Shown here: piece by piece, positions 7,805 to 14,969 of the stretch | How the letters are laid out: every line of letters starts with the position of its first letter | How positions within the stretch are numbered: the stretch's first letter is position 1 | Assembly (NCBI GenBank): GCA_031370545.1 | Contig: JANMQQ010000160.1 | Location: 1-15,944 of the forward strand | Source: UBA6921 sp031370545 | Lineage (GTDB): Bacteria; Pseudomonadota; Gammaproteobacteria; SG8-11 | Reading direction: 5' to 3' | DNA length: 15,944 nt | Made by a program: the position numbers and the translations under genes | The notes under the pieces: generated by a model | Told to the model about the DNA's origin: nothing | Seen by the model: only the letters and a program-made list of their open reading frames with translations | The model's database searches: none

Positions 7805-9748
7805 ATGAAATTTAATAGAAAATTAGTTCCGGCATTGTTGGCGACGCTGGTAGCAGCGCCGCAAGTTCAGGCGGGTGACGGTCCGGTTACCTTGATACAT
7901 ATGGGCGATGTGCACGGCCACATGGTGCCACGTGCCAACGTGCGCAGCGATACCACGGGACGCAAGGAAGGCGGCTTGGCGCGGATGTACACCAAGGTCA
8001 AGCAACTGCGTAAAGATGCGACCTATAACAACCTTGACCATTCATTGTTGATCAATACCGGCGATACCTTGCAAGGTTCCGGCGAGGCACTATTTTCGCG
8101 CGGTCAAGTGATGATCGACGTGCTCAATATGTTTGCAATCGACGCGGATACTCCAGGCAACTGGGATTACTTGTACGGCCCGGTGCGCTTTGAAGAAACT
8201 TTCAAGGGCACAGCGACCACCGCACCGCTCGCCAACTGGCATGCCTTGTCTGCAAATCTTTACTACACGGCGCAGTTTGATCCGACCGCCGTGTGCGGAG
8301 TTGCGGATGCCAACGGCAATAAACTCAAACGCGTGTTGCCTCCGTACCTAATCAGGCAGGTCGGCAATGTCAAGGTGGGTATCCTGAGCATGAGCACGGC
8401 GCGTGCTATCGCCGCCATCGGACCGAAAGTGACGGCCGGTTTCAGGTTCACCGACGGCACCGTTGAGTATCCGTGTTACGTCGACGTACTGCGCAACCAG
8501 GAAAAAGTCGACATCGTCGTCATGACGTCGGAGCTTGAGATGTCACGCGATATCAAACTCGCGGAAACTTTTGCGGGCGTCGACGTCATTCTGAACGCTG
8601 ACATGCATGAACGTACCACTGCTCCAATCGTCACCTCCACAGGCACGCGTATTGTTGAGGAAGGACAGGACGGCACGGTGATCGGCGAGATTGAGATGAC
8701 GGTAAAGGCCGGGCTGATCACTAAATTTGAATGGTATCAGCATGTCATTACCGATCAAATCGCCGAAGACAAAATCATCGCGGCTAAAGTTGCGGCGGTA
8801 CGCAAGCCGTATCTGAAGGGGTCGTTTGTTGCCGGGCAGAAAGTCAGCGTGGGTGGCAATTCGACGACCTTGTTACGCCCTGTGGATGAGATCATCGCTT
8901 ACACACAAATCCCGCTGCATCGTTCCAATTTCATGAACGAAGACATGCCGGGTGTGGTGGAAGGTTCGTCGCATGATTTGATCGTCGACGCGATGCGTTG
9001 GGGTTCGAAATCGAGTGGCGCGGCGTTGCGTGGCTTCCGTTACGGAACGCATATCGCAGCCGGTGGTGCGATTACCATGGAAGACATCTACCACTACATT
9101 CCAGTGGCGGCAAAACTGGGTCGTTCGCCCACAGCGTGCGGTTTTGACATGAAGCTGCAGGTTGAGCAATCGACTGACGGCACGTTCAATCCTGATCCAA
9201 ACAAATGGACAGGGGGTTGGATGTTCGCGTACAGCAATGCCAGTTTTGATCTCGATGCCTGTGCGGGTTATCTGAATGATGGCGCGACAGAGCGCGGCAC
9301 CAACATCAAGGTCGGTGGCGTGCTGGTTGATCCGTTGGATAAGTTTGATCCGGTCACCAATCGTTGCGTCAGTGGCGTTCCGAGTTTCACGGTATCGGGC
9401 TATTGGTATGCGGATGATCCGAATACGCTTAACAACTGCCCGCAGTGTCGTGGTCGATTGATCGAAACGGTGAAGAGCGATGGCACCATCATCACCGCCT
9501 ACGATCCCGCGCTGGGCGCGGGCAATGTTGCGCTGGACTCAAGCACCTTGCTCGATGTGACCGAGTCGGTGGTGCAGTATTTACGCGCACCGGCTAGCAG
9601 CGGGGGTATTGGTGGTTTAGTCACCAGCAACAATTTGCAATTGCATCGCATCAACGTAAAACGGTTGCCGAACATCAACCCCTTTCCGTTCAACGTCGTT
9701 CAGCCGCTGATCGGTGCAACGCTGGCAACCTGCCCGCCGAAGCCCTGA
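7805..9748 (+). CDS. Exported SoxB/5'-nucleotidase-like metallophosphoesterase with altered metal site
   Basis: The 647-residue product begins with a signal peptide (charged MKFNRK, hydrophobic stretch, likely cleavage after Ala23 in VQA), so it should act in the periplasm. The N-terminal domain resembles calcineurin-type metallophosphoesterases of the 5'-nucleotidase/SoxB branch: GDVHGH with Asp35 and His37, NTGDTLQGS with Asp87, and GNWDYLYG with Asn119. A 5'-nucleotidase C-terminal-type domain follows (about 345-600). Three expected histidines are replaced: the His of GNHD/E by Trp120, the His of the LSHxG-like segment by Glu243 (TSELE), and the first His of GGHTH by Asp266 (NADMH). Several Cys residues could form disulfides. 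I chose ATG 7805 over an in-frame ATG at 7742 because it starts the signal peptide and has GAGG at 7794-7797. No sox genes are nearby, so substrate and true function are unknown. Confidence 0.8.
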   Translation: MKFNRKLVPALLATLVAAPQVQAGDGPVTLIHMGDVHGHMVPRANVRSDTTGRKEGGLARMYTKVKQLRKDATYNNLDHSLLINTGDTLQGSGEALFSRGQVMIDVLNMFAIDADTPGNWDYLYGPVRFEETFKGTATTAPLANWHALSANLYYTAQFDPTAVCGVADANGNKLKRVLPPYLIRQVGNVKVGILSMSTARAIAAIGPKVTAGFRFTDGTVEYPCYVDVLRNQEKVDIVVMTSELEMSRDIKLAETFAGVDVILNADMHERTTAPIVTSTGTRIVEEGQDGTVIGEIEMTVKAGLITKFEWYQHVITDQIAEDKIIAAKVAAVRKPYLKGSFVAGQKVSVGGNSTTLLRPVDEIIAYTQIPLHRSNFMNEDMPGVVEGSSHDLIVDAMRWGSKSSGAALRGFRYGTHIAAGGAITMEDIYHYIPVAAKLGRSPTACGFDMKLQVEQSTDGTFNPDPNKWTGGWMFAYSNASFDLDACAGYLNDGATERGTNIKVGGVLVDPLDKFDPVTNRCVSGVPSFTVSGYWYADDPNTLNNCPQCRGRLIETVKSDGTIITAYDPALGAGNVALDSSTLLDVTESVVQYLRAPASSGGIGGLVTSNNLQLHRINVKRLPNINPFPFNVVQPLIGATLATCPPKP

Positions 9749-9777
9749 TAAAAGTCTCAGTCTTGACTGTTTTTTTT

Positions 9778-9804
9778 AGCCCGGTGAAAACCGGGCTTTT
9801 TTTT
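9778..9804 (+). terminator. Strong Rho-independent terminator
   Basis: Perfect arms AGCCCGGT (9778-9785) and ACCGGGCT (9790-9797) enclose a GAAA tetraloop and are followed by eight T (9797-9804). It lies 29 bases after the stop of the SoxB-like gene and is oriented to end that transcript. On the opposite strand the hairpin is followed by A residues, so it should not terminate the leftward DUF2278 gene. Confidence 0.93.
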
Positions 9805-9868
9805 CCAAAAAATTTATTCAAACGGAAGTTCATGTTCTCTATTGAAGCCAATACATGGCCCCGAGAAC

Positions 9869-10879
9869 TCAAAACACAATCGTCCAACCTTCTCGAGTTT
9901 GTGCTTTGGTGTAAGCCACGCCGTCGATCTTCAGACCTTCGCGGTTCAACAGGGTAATGATGCCGCCTTGATTTCCCAGGGACACCGTTTTCGGCAAGGT
10001 AACCATTTTTACTTCACCCGGCGGCAGACTCCCATTGAGTGAGTGCTTTTGTTTGGCTTGGTTTGCAATGGACCAACCCGCCAGATCGACCGGGCGCGGA
10101 GAGGTGTTGAGCAGTGTGACAGTTTCTTTTCCGGGCTCTGCGCCGATGGGATCCACCAGCGCGGCAACGATGCGCACAACACCTTGCGTTTCCGTCGGCG
10201 GGGGCGTTGGCCCCGGCGGTGTGGGGTCGGATCCAATGCGGTGCCCGGTCACGTCATCGCTATGCCAGCCTTGCGACTGGAATTTGAGGAACACGGCCAC
10301 CCACTGCTTTTGAGCTGGAAAGTTGATGAGCACCGCACCGTCCTGCCACACGCCGTCGTCGCCGCGAAATTGTGCGGAGTTTGCCTGGTTCATGTGAATG
10401 TTATGGATGCCATTACCAGGCTTGAAGCCGAAGATTTTATCCTTGAAGTCTTCTGGTCCCCACCGTGTACCGAAGGCATAAATCAACGCGCTTTCATCAG
10501 CCATCACCCGCTGGATATAGCGATTGATGACTTCGTTCAAGTCATTGTCGGGACCTGGCACACTGAAAGGCAATGGGCGCATCCGACTGCGATCAAACAG
10601 ATTGCCGCGAATAAAATCCAGAGCTAAGCCATTAGGTTTTTGCTCCAGCATCGTGAAGCCCAGCGGCAAGTCGAGCAGGCGCGTGGTGATGGGATGCTGA
10701 AACGTTTCATCCACCAGATACTCGATTTCGGACGGGTTTTGCTGTGATTTGACGTTGATCGCGATCCGATAATCAGCGCCTTCATCCACGAGGTGCACTT
10801 GATAATGCGGGCTTTCACCCTGACCAAGTCGTTGATCGACGGCTCGGCCTTTCAAAACTCCATAGTTGTTCAACGCCAT
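9869..10879 (-). CDS. DUF2278 (YukJ-like) protein with C-terminal lamin-tail domain
   Basis: The protein has 336 residues and no obvious signal peptide. Residues 1 to about 212 match the DUF2278/YukJ family as I recall it: an N-terminal YGVLKGRAVDQRLGQ segment, PHYQVHLVD, and the conserved GIHNIHMNQ histidine motif at 157-165. A Pro/Thr-rich linker (about 216-232) leads to a lamin-tail (LTD) beta-sandwich at about 234-336, shown by VTLLNTSPRPVDLAGWSIA (254-272), the LPPGE turn and the final GWTIVF strand. The function of DUF2278 is not established; LTD domains often occur in extracellular or nuclease-associated proteins. The start ATG has GGAGGA (plus-strand 10886-10891) six bases upstream. 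It is convergent with the SoxB-like gene and appears monocistronic. Confidence 0.82.
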   Translation of the reverse strand: MALNNYGVLKGRAVDQRLGQGESPHYQVHLVDEGADYRIAINVKSQQNPSEIEYLVDETFQHPITTRLLDLPLGFTMLEQKPNGLALDFIRGNLFDRSRMRPLPFSVPGPDNDLNEVINRYIQRVMADESALIYAFGTRWGPEDFKDKIFGFKPGNGIHNIHMNQANSAQFRGDDGVWQDGAVLINFPAQKQWVAVFLKFQSQGWHSDDVTGHRIGSDPTPPGPTPPPTETQGVVRIVAALVDPIGAEPGKETVTLLNTSPRPVDLAGWSIANQAKQKHSLNGSLPPGEVKMVTLPKTVSLGNQGGIITLLNREGLKIDGVAYTKAQTREGWTIVF

Positions 10880-10966
10880 GATGCTTCCTCCGTCTTAAGT
10901 GCGACTCTCCACCGCCATGTACAAACCAAGTGCTGTGCGAATTTTTGATGCGGTGCCGTATTCCCG

Positions 10967-10995
10967 TTCATAAAGACCTCTCTATTAATTGTCAC
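10967..10995 (-). promoter_or_regulatory. Candidate sigma-70 promoter for the DUF2278 gene
   Basis: On the minus strand, GTGACA (10995-10990, five of six to TTGACA) is separated by exactly 17 bases from TATGAA (10972-10967, four of six to TATAAT). A transcript would start near 10960, giving a leader of about 80 bases before the ATG at 10879. Confidence 0.4.
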
Positions 10996-11152
10996 GACGT
11001 TGCTGGTTGAGTACGGCAGGCATAGCAGACTCACAATTTAATTTTCTGTATGTGCGCAAGCGTACAGTGCGCCACCAAAGTCACTGATCGTTTTTTGTGA
11101 TGTGAACGGGATGTCTGCCCGTAGCGGGAGCACAGTTTCTGAGCTTGATATT

Positions 11153-11190
11153 AAATGCCGCCCGATATCCTATCGTCGGGCGGCATTTTT
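11153..11190. terminator. Strong hairpin terminator, best oriented rightward
   Basis: Perfect 12-bp arms AAATGCCGCCCG (11153-11164) and CGGGCGGCATTT (11177-11188) surround a 12-base loop. On the plus strand the stem ends in a T run (ATTTTTATTT); on the minus strand it is followed only by ATTTAATATC. By position, it lies 44 bases past the leftward Nudix stop and could end that transcript, but the T tract favours rightward termination, for which no gene is evident. Confidence 0.7.
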
Positions 11191-11231
11191 ATTTCCAAAT
11201 CGGCGGGAGTATTACTTGGTTTTCTGTAAAT

Positions 11232-11660
11232 CTATTTTGAGTCTGGCTCAATGATGTCATGCGCCCAGTCGAAAATCGGCTGCACGCGAACCGAGACCAT
11301 GCTGCGCCCACGCGCAAAATCCACCCAGCGGAATTCATCGTGTTCCGGTTTGCCAAGCTCGGTGCTGACGGGCAGATAGACCTCGCCGCGAGGTGCCGCA
11401 GCAAGATAATAACGTGCGATCTTGTTGGGACCGTAGCGCGGGGTTTCGCGAAAATCGTTGCCCCAGCGAAATTCCAGTTCGGTCAGGCCGGATTCTTCAG
11501 CGACCTCACGTTGTGCAGCAGCAAATGGATCTTCGCCTGCTTCAACCAGACCCTTCGGGAAATCCCAAAAATTGAACGCGCGCAACAGCAGATAATGCGG
11601 GGTGTTGTCCAAGGTGCGAACAACGACTACGCCAGCGGACAGGAGGTGCGGTTTTTCCAT
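11232..11660 (-). CDS. Nudix hydrolase, Ap4A-hydrolase (bis(5'-nucleosyl)-tetraphosphatase) type
   Basis: The 142-residue product has a perfect Nudix box at 37-59: Gly37, Glu43, then REVAEESGL from Arg51, matching GX5EX7REUXEEXGU, the Mg-binding catalytic helix. The preceding WDFPKGLVEAGE sequence and the later PEHDEFRWVDF are typical of the diadenosine-tetraphosphate hydrolase subgroup, which cleaves Ap4A asymmetrically. RNA 5'-pyrophosphatase RppH also belongs to the superfamily but has different flanking sequence and is longer. I prefer ATG 11660 to a TTG two codons upstream. There is no ribosome binding site; the minus strand instead has TATGCT repeats ending nine bases upstream, so the mRNA may be leaderless. 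It is divergent from the PilZ-like gene. Confidence 0.88.
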   Translation of the reverse strand: MEKPHLLSAGVVVVRTLDNTPHYLLLRAFNFWDFPKGLVEAGEDPFAAAQREVAEESGLTELEFRWGNDFRETPRYGPNKIARYYLAAAPRGEVYLPVSTELGKPEHDEFRWVDFARGRSMVSVRVQPIFDWAHDIIEPDSK

Positions 11661-11670
11661 ATGCAAACGA

Positions 11671-11735
11671 GCATAGCATAGGAAAAATTGCCGGGCGGTT
11701 TGTCATCGCGGGGTGGGGCGACTACCATGCTATGC
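11671..11735. repeat. 9-bp inverted repeat in the Nudix/PilZ divergent region
   Basis: GCATAGCAT (11671-11679) and its exact reverse complement ATGCTATGC (11727-11735) flank the divergent gap. The left copy covers the TATGCT sequences that could be the Nudix -10 element; the right copy covers the first codons of the PilZ-like gene. Nine bases over this distance could be chance. Confidence 0.4.
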
Positions 11736-12299
11736 ATGCCTGACCCAACGACCAGCACATCCAATACCGCCCCCGTTCTAAGTGGCGAGTTTCCACTACG
11801 CTGGGAGCGCATTGATCCCGCGCAGTTGGAACACCAGCGCGATGCAGCGCGCGACGGCAATGAAATCACGCTGCGCAATTATTATCTGCTGGATGAGCGC
11901 ACCCAGGAACCGGCGGACGACCGTGACGAAGCGGCGCCCGAACTGGTGCGGATTGAGCAGCGCTTGAACCTGGTGATCGAACTGTTGGGTCAGGTCTTGT
12001 CGCAGTCGCTGGATCTGCCGTCGGCTGCGCCCTGCATCCTCGGCCGCACGACATTTGAGTGGTCAGGTCATGACACCCCGGCGCCGGGCGAAGTGGTGCG
12101 TCTGGCACTATTTCTCCATGCCCATTATCCAAAGCCGCTGGTGCTGTTCGGACCGGTCACACAGGTGGTGCGCGGTGTTGCCGTGAGCCAGGTAAAAGTT
12201 CAGCTCGCACCGCTCAACGAGTCGGTGGGCGACTGGCTGGACCGTTTAATTTTTCGTGCACACCGCCGTCGGGTAGCGATCGCGCGGCGGCAAAAATAG
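11727..12299 (+). CDS. PilZ-domain-like protein, atypical
   Basis: The 190-residue product is soluble. After a low-complexity N terminus (about 1-18), residues 19-100 contain LRWERIDP, then a helical ERL-type region (IEQRLNLVIELLGQVLSQSLDLP, about 76-98 in two pieces), followed by a beta-rich PilZ-like segment (about 100-165: CILGRTTFEWSG, APGEVVRLALFLH) and a basic C-terminal helix LIFRAHRRRVAIARRQ. This resembles the group of gammaproteobacterial PilZ proteins that carry an N-terminal helical part. The canonical c-di-GMP motif RxxxR with D/NxSxxG is not evident, so binding is doubtful. Starts at 11688 (TTG) and 11736 (ATG) are alternatives; 11727 follows a G-rich stretch (11710-11718) that may serve as the ribosome site. 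It is followed by a terminator and is probably a single-gene transcript. Confidence 0.55.
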   Translation: MLCMPDPTTSTSNTAPVLSGEFPLRWERIDPAQLEHQRDAARDGNEITLRNYYLLDERTQEPADDRDEAAPELVRIEQRLNLVIELLGQVLSQSLDLPSAAPCILGRTTFEWSGHDTPAPGEVVRLALFLHAHYPKPLVLFGPVTQVVRGVAVSQVKVQLAPLNESVGDWLDRLIFRAHRRRVAIARRQK

Positions 12300-12330
12300 C
12301 GCGTTTTCATAGGCTCGCCCGCGTAACAGA

Positions 12331-12364
12331 ACGGTGCTTCGCAGACAAGCACCGTAGCATTTTT
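12331..12364 (+). terminator. Rho-independent terminator after the PilZ-like gene
   Basis: Perfect 9-bp arms ACGGTGCTT (12331-12339) and AAGCACCGT (12347-12355) enclose a 7-base loop and are followed by agca and five T (12360-12364), 32 bases after the stop codon. Confidence 0.8.
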
Positions 12365-12475
12365 ATACACACCCCAGAACGATCTCCATTCCGACGCGAC
12401 GATAGCTCGTCAGCCGTATGTTAAATTACATATAAATCTCGTATCCCATTGTTAAATATTAAATTCAATGTTTTG

Positions 12476-12481
12476 TATAAT
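12476..12481 (+). promoter_or_regulatory. Candidate -10 element upstream of priA
   Basis: A perfect TATAAT in an AT-rich context. The best -35 is weak: TTAAAT at 12452-12457, 18 bases upstream, three of six matches. If used, transcription would start near 12488 and the leader of about 145 bases would contain the palindrome, DnaA boxes and hairpin. Confidence 0.3.
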
Positions 12482-12540
12482 TTCTATCCAATCTAAAGCA
12501 AAGCTTATTGTGACAGCGTTGTCATACTGCTTTCCGCAAT

Positions 12541-12575
12541 TCATCCACACAGTTATCCACAGGATCTGGGGATAA
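12541..12575. promoter_or_regulatory. Cluster of three DnaA-box-like sites
   Basis: TTATCCACA at 12553-12561 is a perfect DnaA box (consensus TTATNCACA). TCATCCACA at 12541-12549 on the same strand and TTATCCCCA on the minus strand at 12575-12567 each differ at one position. The spacers are 3 and 5 bases. The site sits between an AT-rich tract and priA. Confidence 0.6.
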
Positions 12576-12604
12576 CTTTTCGCATCGAATTCCGATGCGA
12601 AGAG
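12576..12604. other. 12-bp hairpin just upstream of priA
   Basis: Arms CTTTTCGCATCG (12576-12587) and CGATGCGAAGAG (12593-12604) pair over 12 positions with one G-U, around a 5-base loop. No T tract follows on either strand, so it does not look like a terminator. It ends 28 bases before the priA ATG. Confidence 0.6.
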
Positions 12605-12632
12605 GCTTGACCTGCGTGCTAGAGTGCGCGCC

Positions 12633-14834
12633 ATGTCTGCTCCCCCGATTCTGCGTATTGCCGTCCCGTCGCCACTGCGGCGTTGCTTCGATTATTTTCC
12701 GCCCCAGCACAACGAGCGCGCGCTGTTCCCCGGCGTGCGGGTGCGGGTGCCGTTCGGGCCGCGCACGGTAGTTGGCGTGTTGGTAGAGGTGGTTGAAGAA
12801 ACTGCCGTGGCGCAACCACGCATGCGGCGCGCGTTGGAAGTGCTGGATGACACACCGCTGATAACGTCGGCATTGTTCCGCGTGCTGAATTGGGCAGCCG
12901 CTTATTATCAGCATGCGCCCGGTGAAGTGTTACCCAGTGCATTCCCCGCCAGCCTCAGGCGTGAACACACCCCGACCGCGCGCGTTCGTGACGCCCGGTG
13001 GCGCGTCACCGAAGTGGGTGCGCTGGTCGATTTAAAAAATCTCGCACGCGCGCCGCGCCAGATGGCGTTATTGGAGCGGCTGCGTCGTTACCCACACGGT
13101 GCGTCCGCCGTTGATCTCGATAGCGCGATCAAAGTGTGGCGCCCGACCTTGGCAATATTGATTGAACGCGGCTGGGCGGAAGCCATGACCGCCGAGGAGA
13201 TTCCGCTGACCGCCGGTGCGACCGACTGTGAGCCCACGCTGAATCCACAGCAAGCCGTAGCGGTGGCGCAGGTGCTCGCGACGCTCGGCGAGTTTCAAAC
13301 TTTTTTATTGGACGGCGTCACGGGCAGCGGCAAAACCGAAGTGTATTTGCAGCTCACCCAGCGCGTGCTCGAACGCGGCCAGCAAACCTTAGTGCTGGTA
13401 CCGGAGATCGGCCTGACCCCGCAGCTGATCGAGCGCTTTCGGCAACGCTTCAATTTACCGATTGCGTTATTGCATTCCGGTCTAACTGATCGCGAACGCG
13501 TCCAGGCGTGGCGTCAGGCGCAGCAGGGCGGTGCTTCAATCGTGGTCGGCACGCGTTCAGCGGTATTTACACCGCTACCGAAGCTGGGCCTGATTCTGGT
13601 TGACGAAGAGCACGACTTGTCGTTCAAGCAGCAGGATGGCTTTCGCTACTCGGCGCGTGACGTGGCGGTGATCCGCGCGCGCGAGGAGCGCGTACCCATC
13701 GTGCTGGGTTCGGCCACGCCATCGCTGGAATGCTTGCACAACGTGCAGGAGGGCCGGTATCGACATTTAATCCTGCCACTGCGCGCCGGGGCCGCCACGT
13801 CGCCCGCGCTGCGCGTGGTGGATGTCCGGCGCCAGCCGATGCGCGGACCGATTTCACGCGCACTGCTCGACGCGATGACCCACCATCTTGCCGCAGGCCA
13901 TCAAGTGTTGTTGTTCTTGAACCGACGCGGCTTCGCACCGACGCTGCTGTGCCACGGTTGCGGCTGGATCGCACGTTGCACCCGATGTGACTCGCACTTG
14001 ACCTTGCACCAGCATTCACGCCAGTTGCGCTGCCACCATTGCGGCGCTGAAAGAAATGTTGTCGAGACCTGCCCAGAATGTGCGAGCACTGAGCTGCGGG
14101 CGGTGGGTGCGGGCACCGAACGCGTCGAGGAAATTCTTGCCGAGTTGTTTCCTGATATTGGCATCGCACGGGTTGACCGCGACAGCACCCGCCGCATCGG
14201 CGCGTTAGAAACATTGTTCGATGGCATTCACGCGCTGCGCTATCGCATTCTGATCGGCACCCAAATGTTGGCCAAGGGGCATCACTTCCCTGGTGTCACT
14301 TTGGTCGGCGTGTTGAACACCGATCAAGGGTTGGTGAGCGCCGACTTTCGCGCCGGTGAACGCATGGCGCAGCTGATCGTTCAGGTCGCCGGACGCGCCG
14401 GGCGCGGTGCACGCGCGGGCGAAGTGCTGATCCAGACGCATTTTCCAGATCACCCGCTGCTCCGAGTTTTATTAGAGAAAGGCTATTCCGCGTTCGCACA
14501 AGCGGCCTTGATTGAAAGGCGAGAAGCGCGGCTGCCTCCCTACAGTTATCTGGCCTTGATGCGTGCCGAAGCTCCGCAAAGTGAAGCACCGCTGCGGTTT
14601 CTCAGTGCGGCCAAAGATGCCGCAGGCAACACGCGCGGCGTGCAGTTACTCGGCCCAGTCCCCGCTCCGATGGAGAAACGTGCCGGACGTTATCGAGCGC
14701 AATTATTAGTTCAGTGCGGTAGTCGCAAAACTTTGCATCGGTTTCTGGATGAATGGTTACCACGCGTTGAAATCTTGAAAGTCTCTCGCCAAGTGCGCTG
14801 GTCGCTGGATGTCGATCCGCAGGAACTGTACTAA
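12633..14834 (+). CDS. priA: Primosomal protein N', replication-restart helicase PriA
   Basis: PriA recognises abandoned replication forks and D-loops, unwinds the lagging arm 3' to 5', and loads the primosome (PriB/DnaT/DnaB) to restart replication. The product has 733 residues (732 in E. coli). The N-terminal fork-binding domain begins ILRIAVPSPLRRCFDY. The helicase core has Walker A GVTGSGKT at 228-235 and a DEEH Walker B at 324-327, followed by the family aromatic-rich loop FKQQDGFRYSARD. Eight cysteines in four CxxC pairs between 440 and 483 form the two zinc-binding sites. The C-terminal domain is complete. ATG 12633 gives the usual N terminus; a GTG three codons upstream is possible. 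No clear ribosome binding site precedes it. Confidence 0.97.
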   Translation: MSAPPILRIAVPSPLRRCFDYFPPQHNERALFPGVRVRVPFGPRTVVGVLVEVVEETAVAQPRMRRALEVLDDTPLITSALFRVLNWAAAYYQHAPGEVLPSAFPASLRREHTPTARVRDARWRVTEVGALVDLKNLARAPRQMALLERLRRYPHGASAVDLDSAIKVWRPTLAILIERGWAEAMTAEEIPLTAGATDCEPTLNPQQAVAVAQVLATLGEFQTFLLDGVTGSGKTEVYLQLTQRVLERGQQTLVLVPEIGLTPQLIERFRQRFNLPIALLHSGLTDRERVQAWRQAQQGGASIVVGTRSAVFTPLPKLGLILVDEEHDLSFKQQDGFRYSARDVAVIRAREERVPIVLGSATPSLECLHNVQEGRYRHLILPLRAGAATSPALRVVDVRRQPMRGPISRALLDAMTHHLAAGHQVLLFLNRRGFAPTLLCHGCGWIARCTRCDSHLTLHQHSRQLRCHHCGAERNVVETCPECASTELRAVGAGTERVEEILAELFPDIGIARVDRDSTRRIGALETLFDGIHALRYRILIGTQMLAKGHHFPGVTLVGVLNTDQGLVSADFRAGERMAQLIVQVAGRAGRGARAGEVLIQTHFPDHPLLRVLLEKGYSAFAQAALIERREARLPPYSYLALMRAEAPQSEAPLRFLSAAKDAAGNTRGVQLLGPVPAPMEKRAGRYRAQLLVQCGSRKTLHRFLDEWLPRVEILKVSRQVRWSLDVDPQELY

Positions 14835-14969
14835 GCAATCTCAGATACTTGGAAACAATTCTCTTTGGCAGCAACGCACGCCGCCCGGCTATGGTCGGAC
14901 GCCTCCGCATTCCGCTACCACAAAAACCCAAGGTTACGCCGATTGGCTCGGGACCCGCGCAGCGGCCTG

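Larger units (their letters stand above)
10880..11231. other. Non-coding stretch between DUF2278 and Nudix genes
   Basis: No convincing gene lies here. It holds the DUF2278 ribosome binding site and candidate promoter, a possible 33-codon leftward leader ORF (10870-10971) that overlaps the DUF2278 start, a hairpin with arms CTGTATGT (11046-11053) and GCGTACAG (11060-11067), a small inverted repeat ACGGG/CCCGT (11106-11110 and 11118-11122), and a strong hairpin at 11153-11188. Confidence 0.6.
12300..12632. other. Regulatory gap before priA
   Basis: This 333-base gap has no gene. In order it holds the PilZ terminator, an AT-rich tract (about 12418-12510), a perfect TATAAT (12476-12481), a palindrome TGACA-N4-TGTCA (12511-12524), three DnaA-box-like 9-mers (12541-12575) and a 12-bp hairpin (12576-12604). 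Confidence 0.75.

Noticed and set aside
10043..10627. Rightward 194-codon frame
   Set aside because: It lies antisense to the DUF2278 gene, whose protein shows clear domain motifs; this frame shows none.
13624..14214. Leftward 196-codon frame inside priA
   Set aside because: Shadow of the PriA helicase and zinc-finger coding sequence; composition is Arg/Ser/Pro-rich without motifs.
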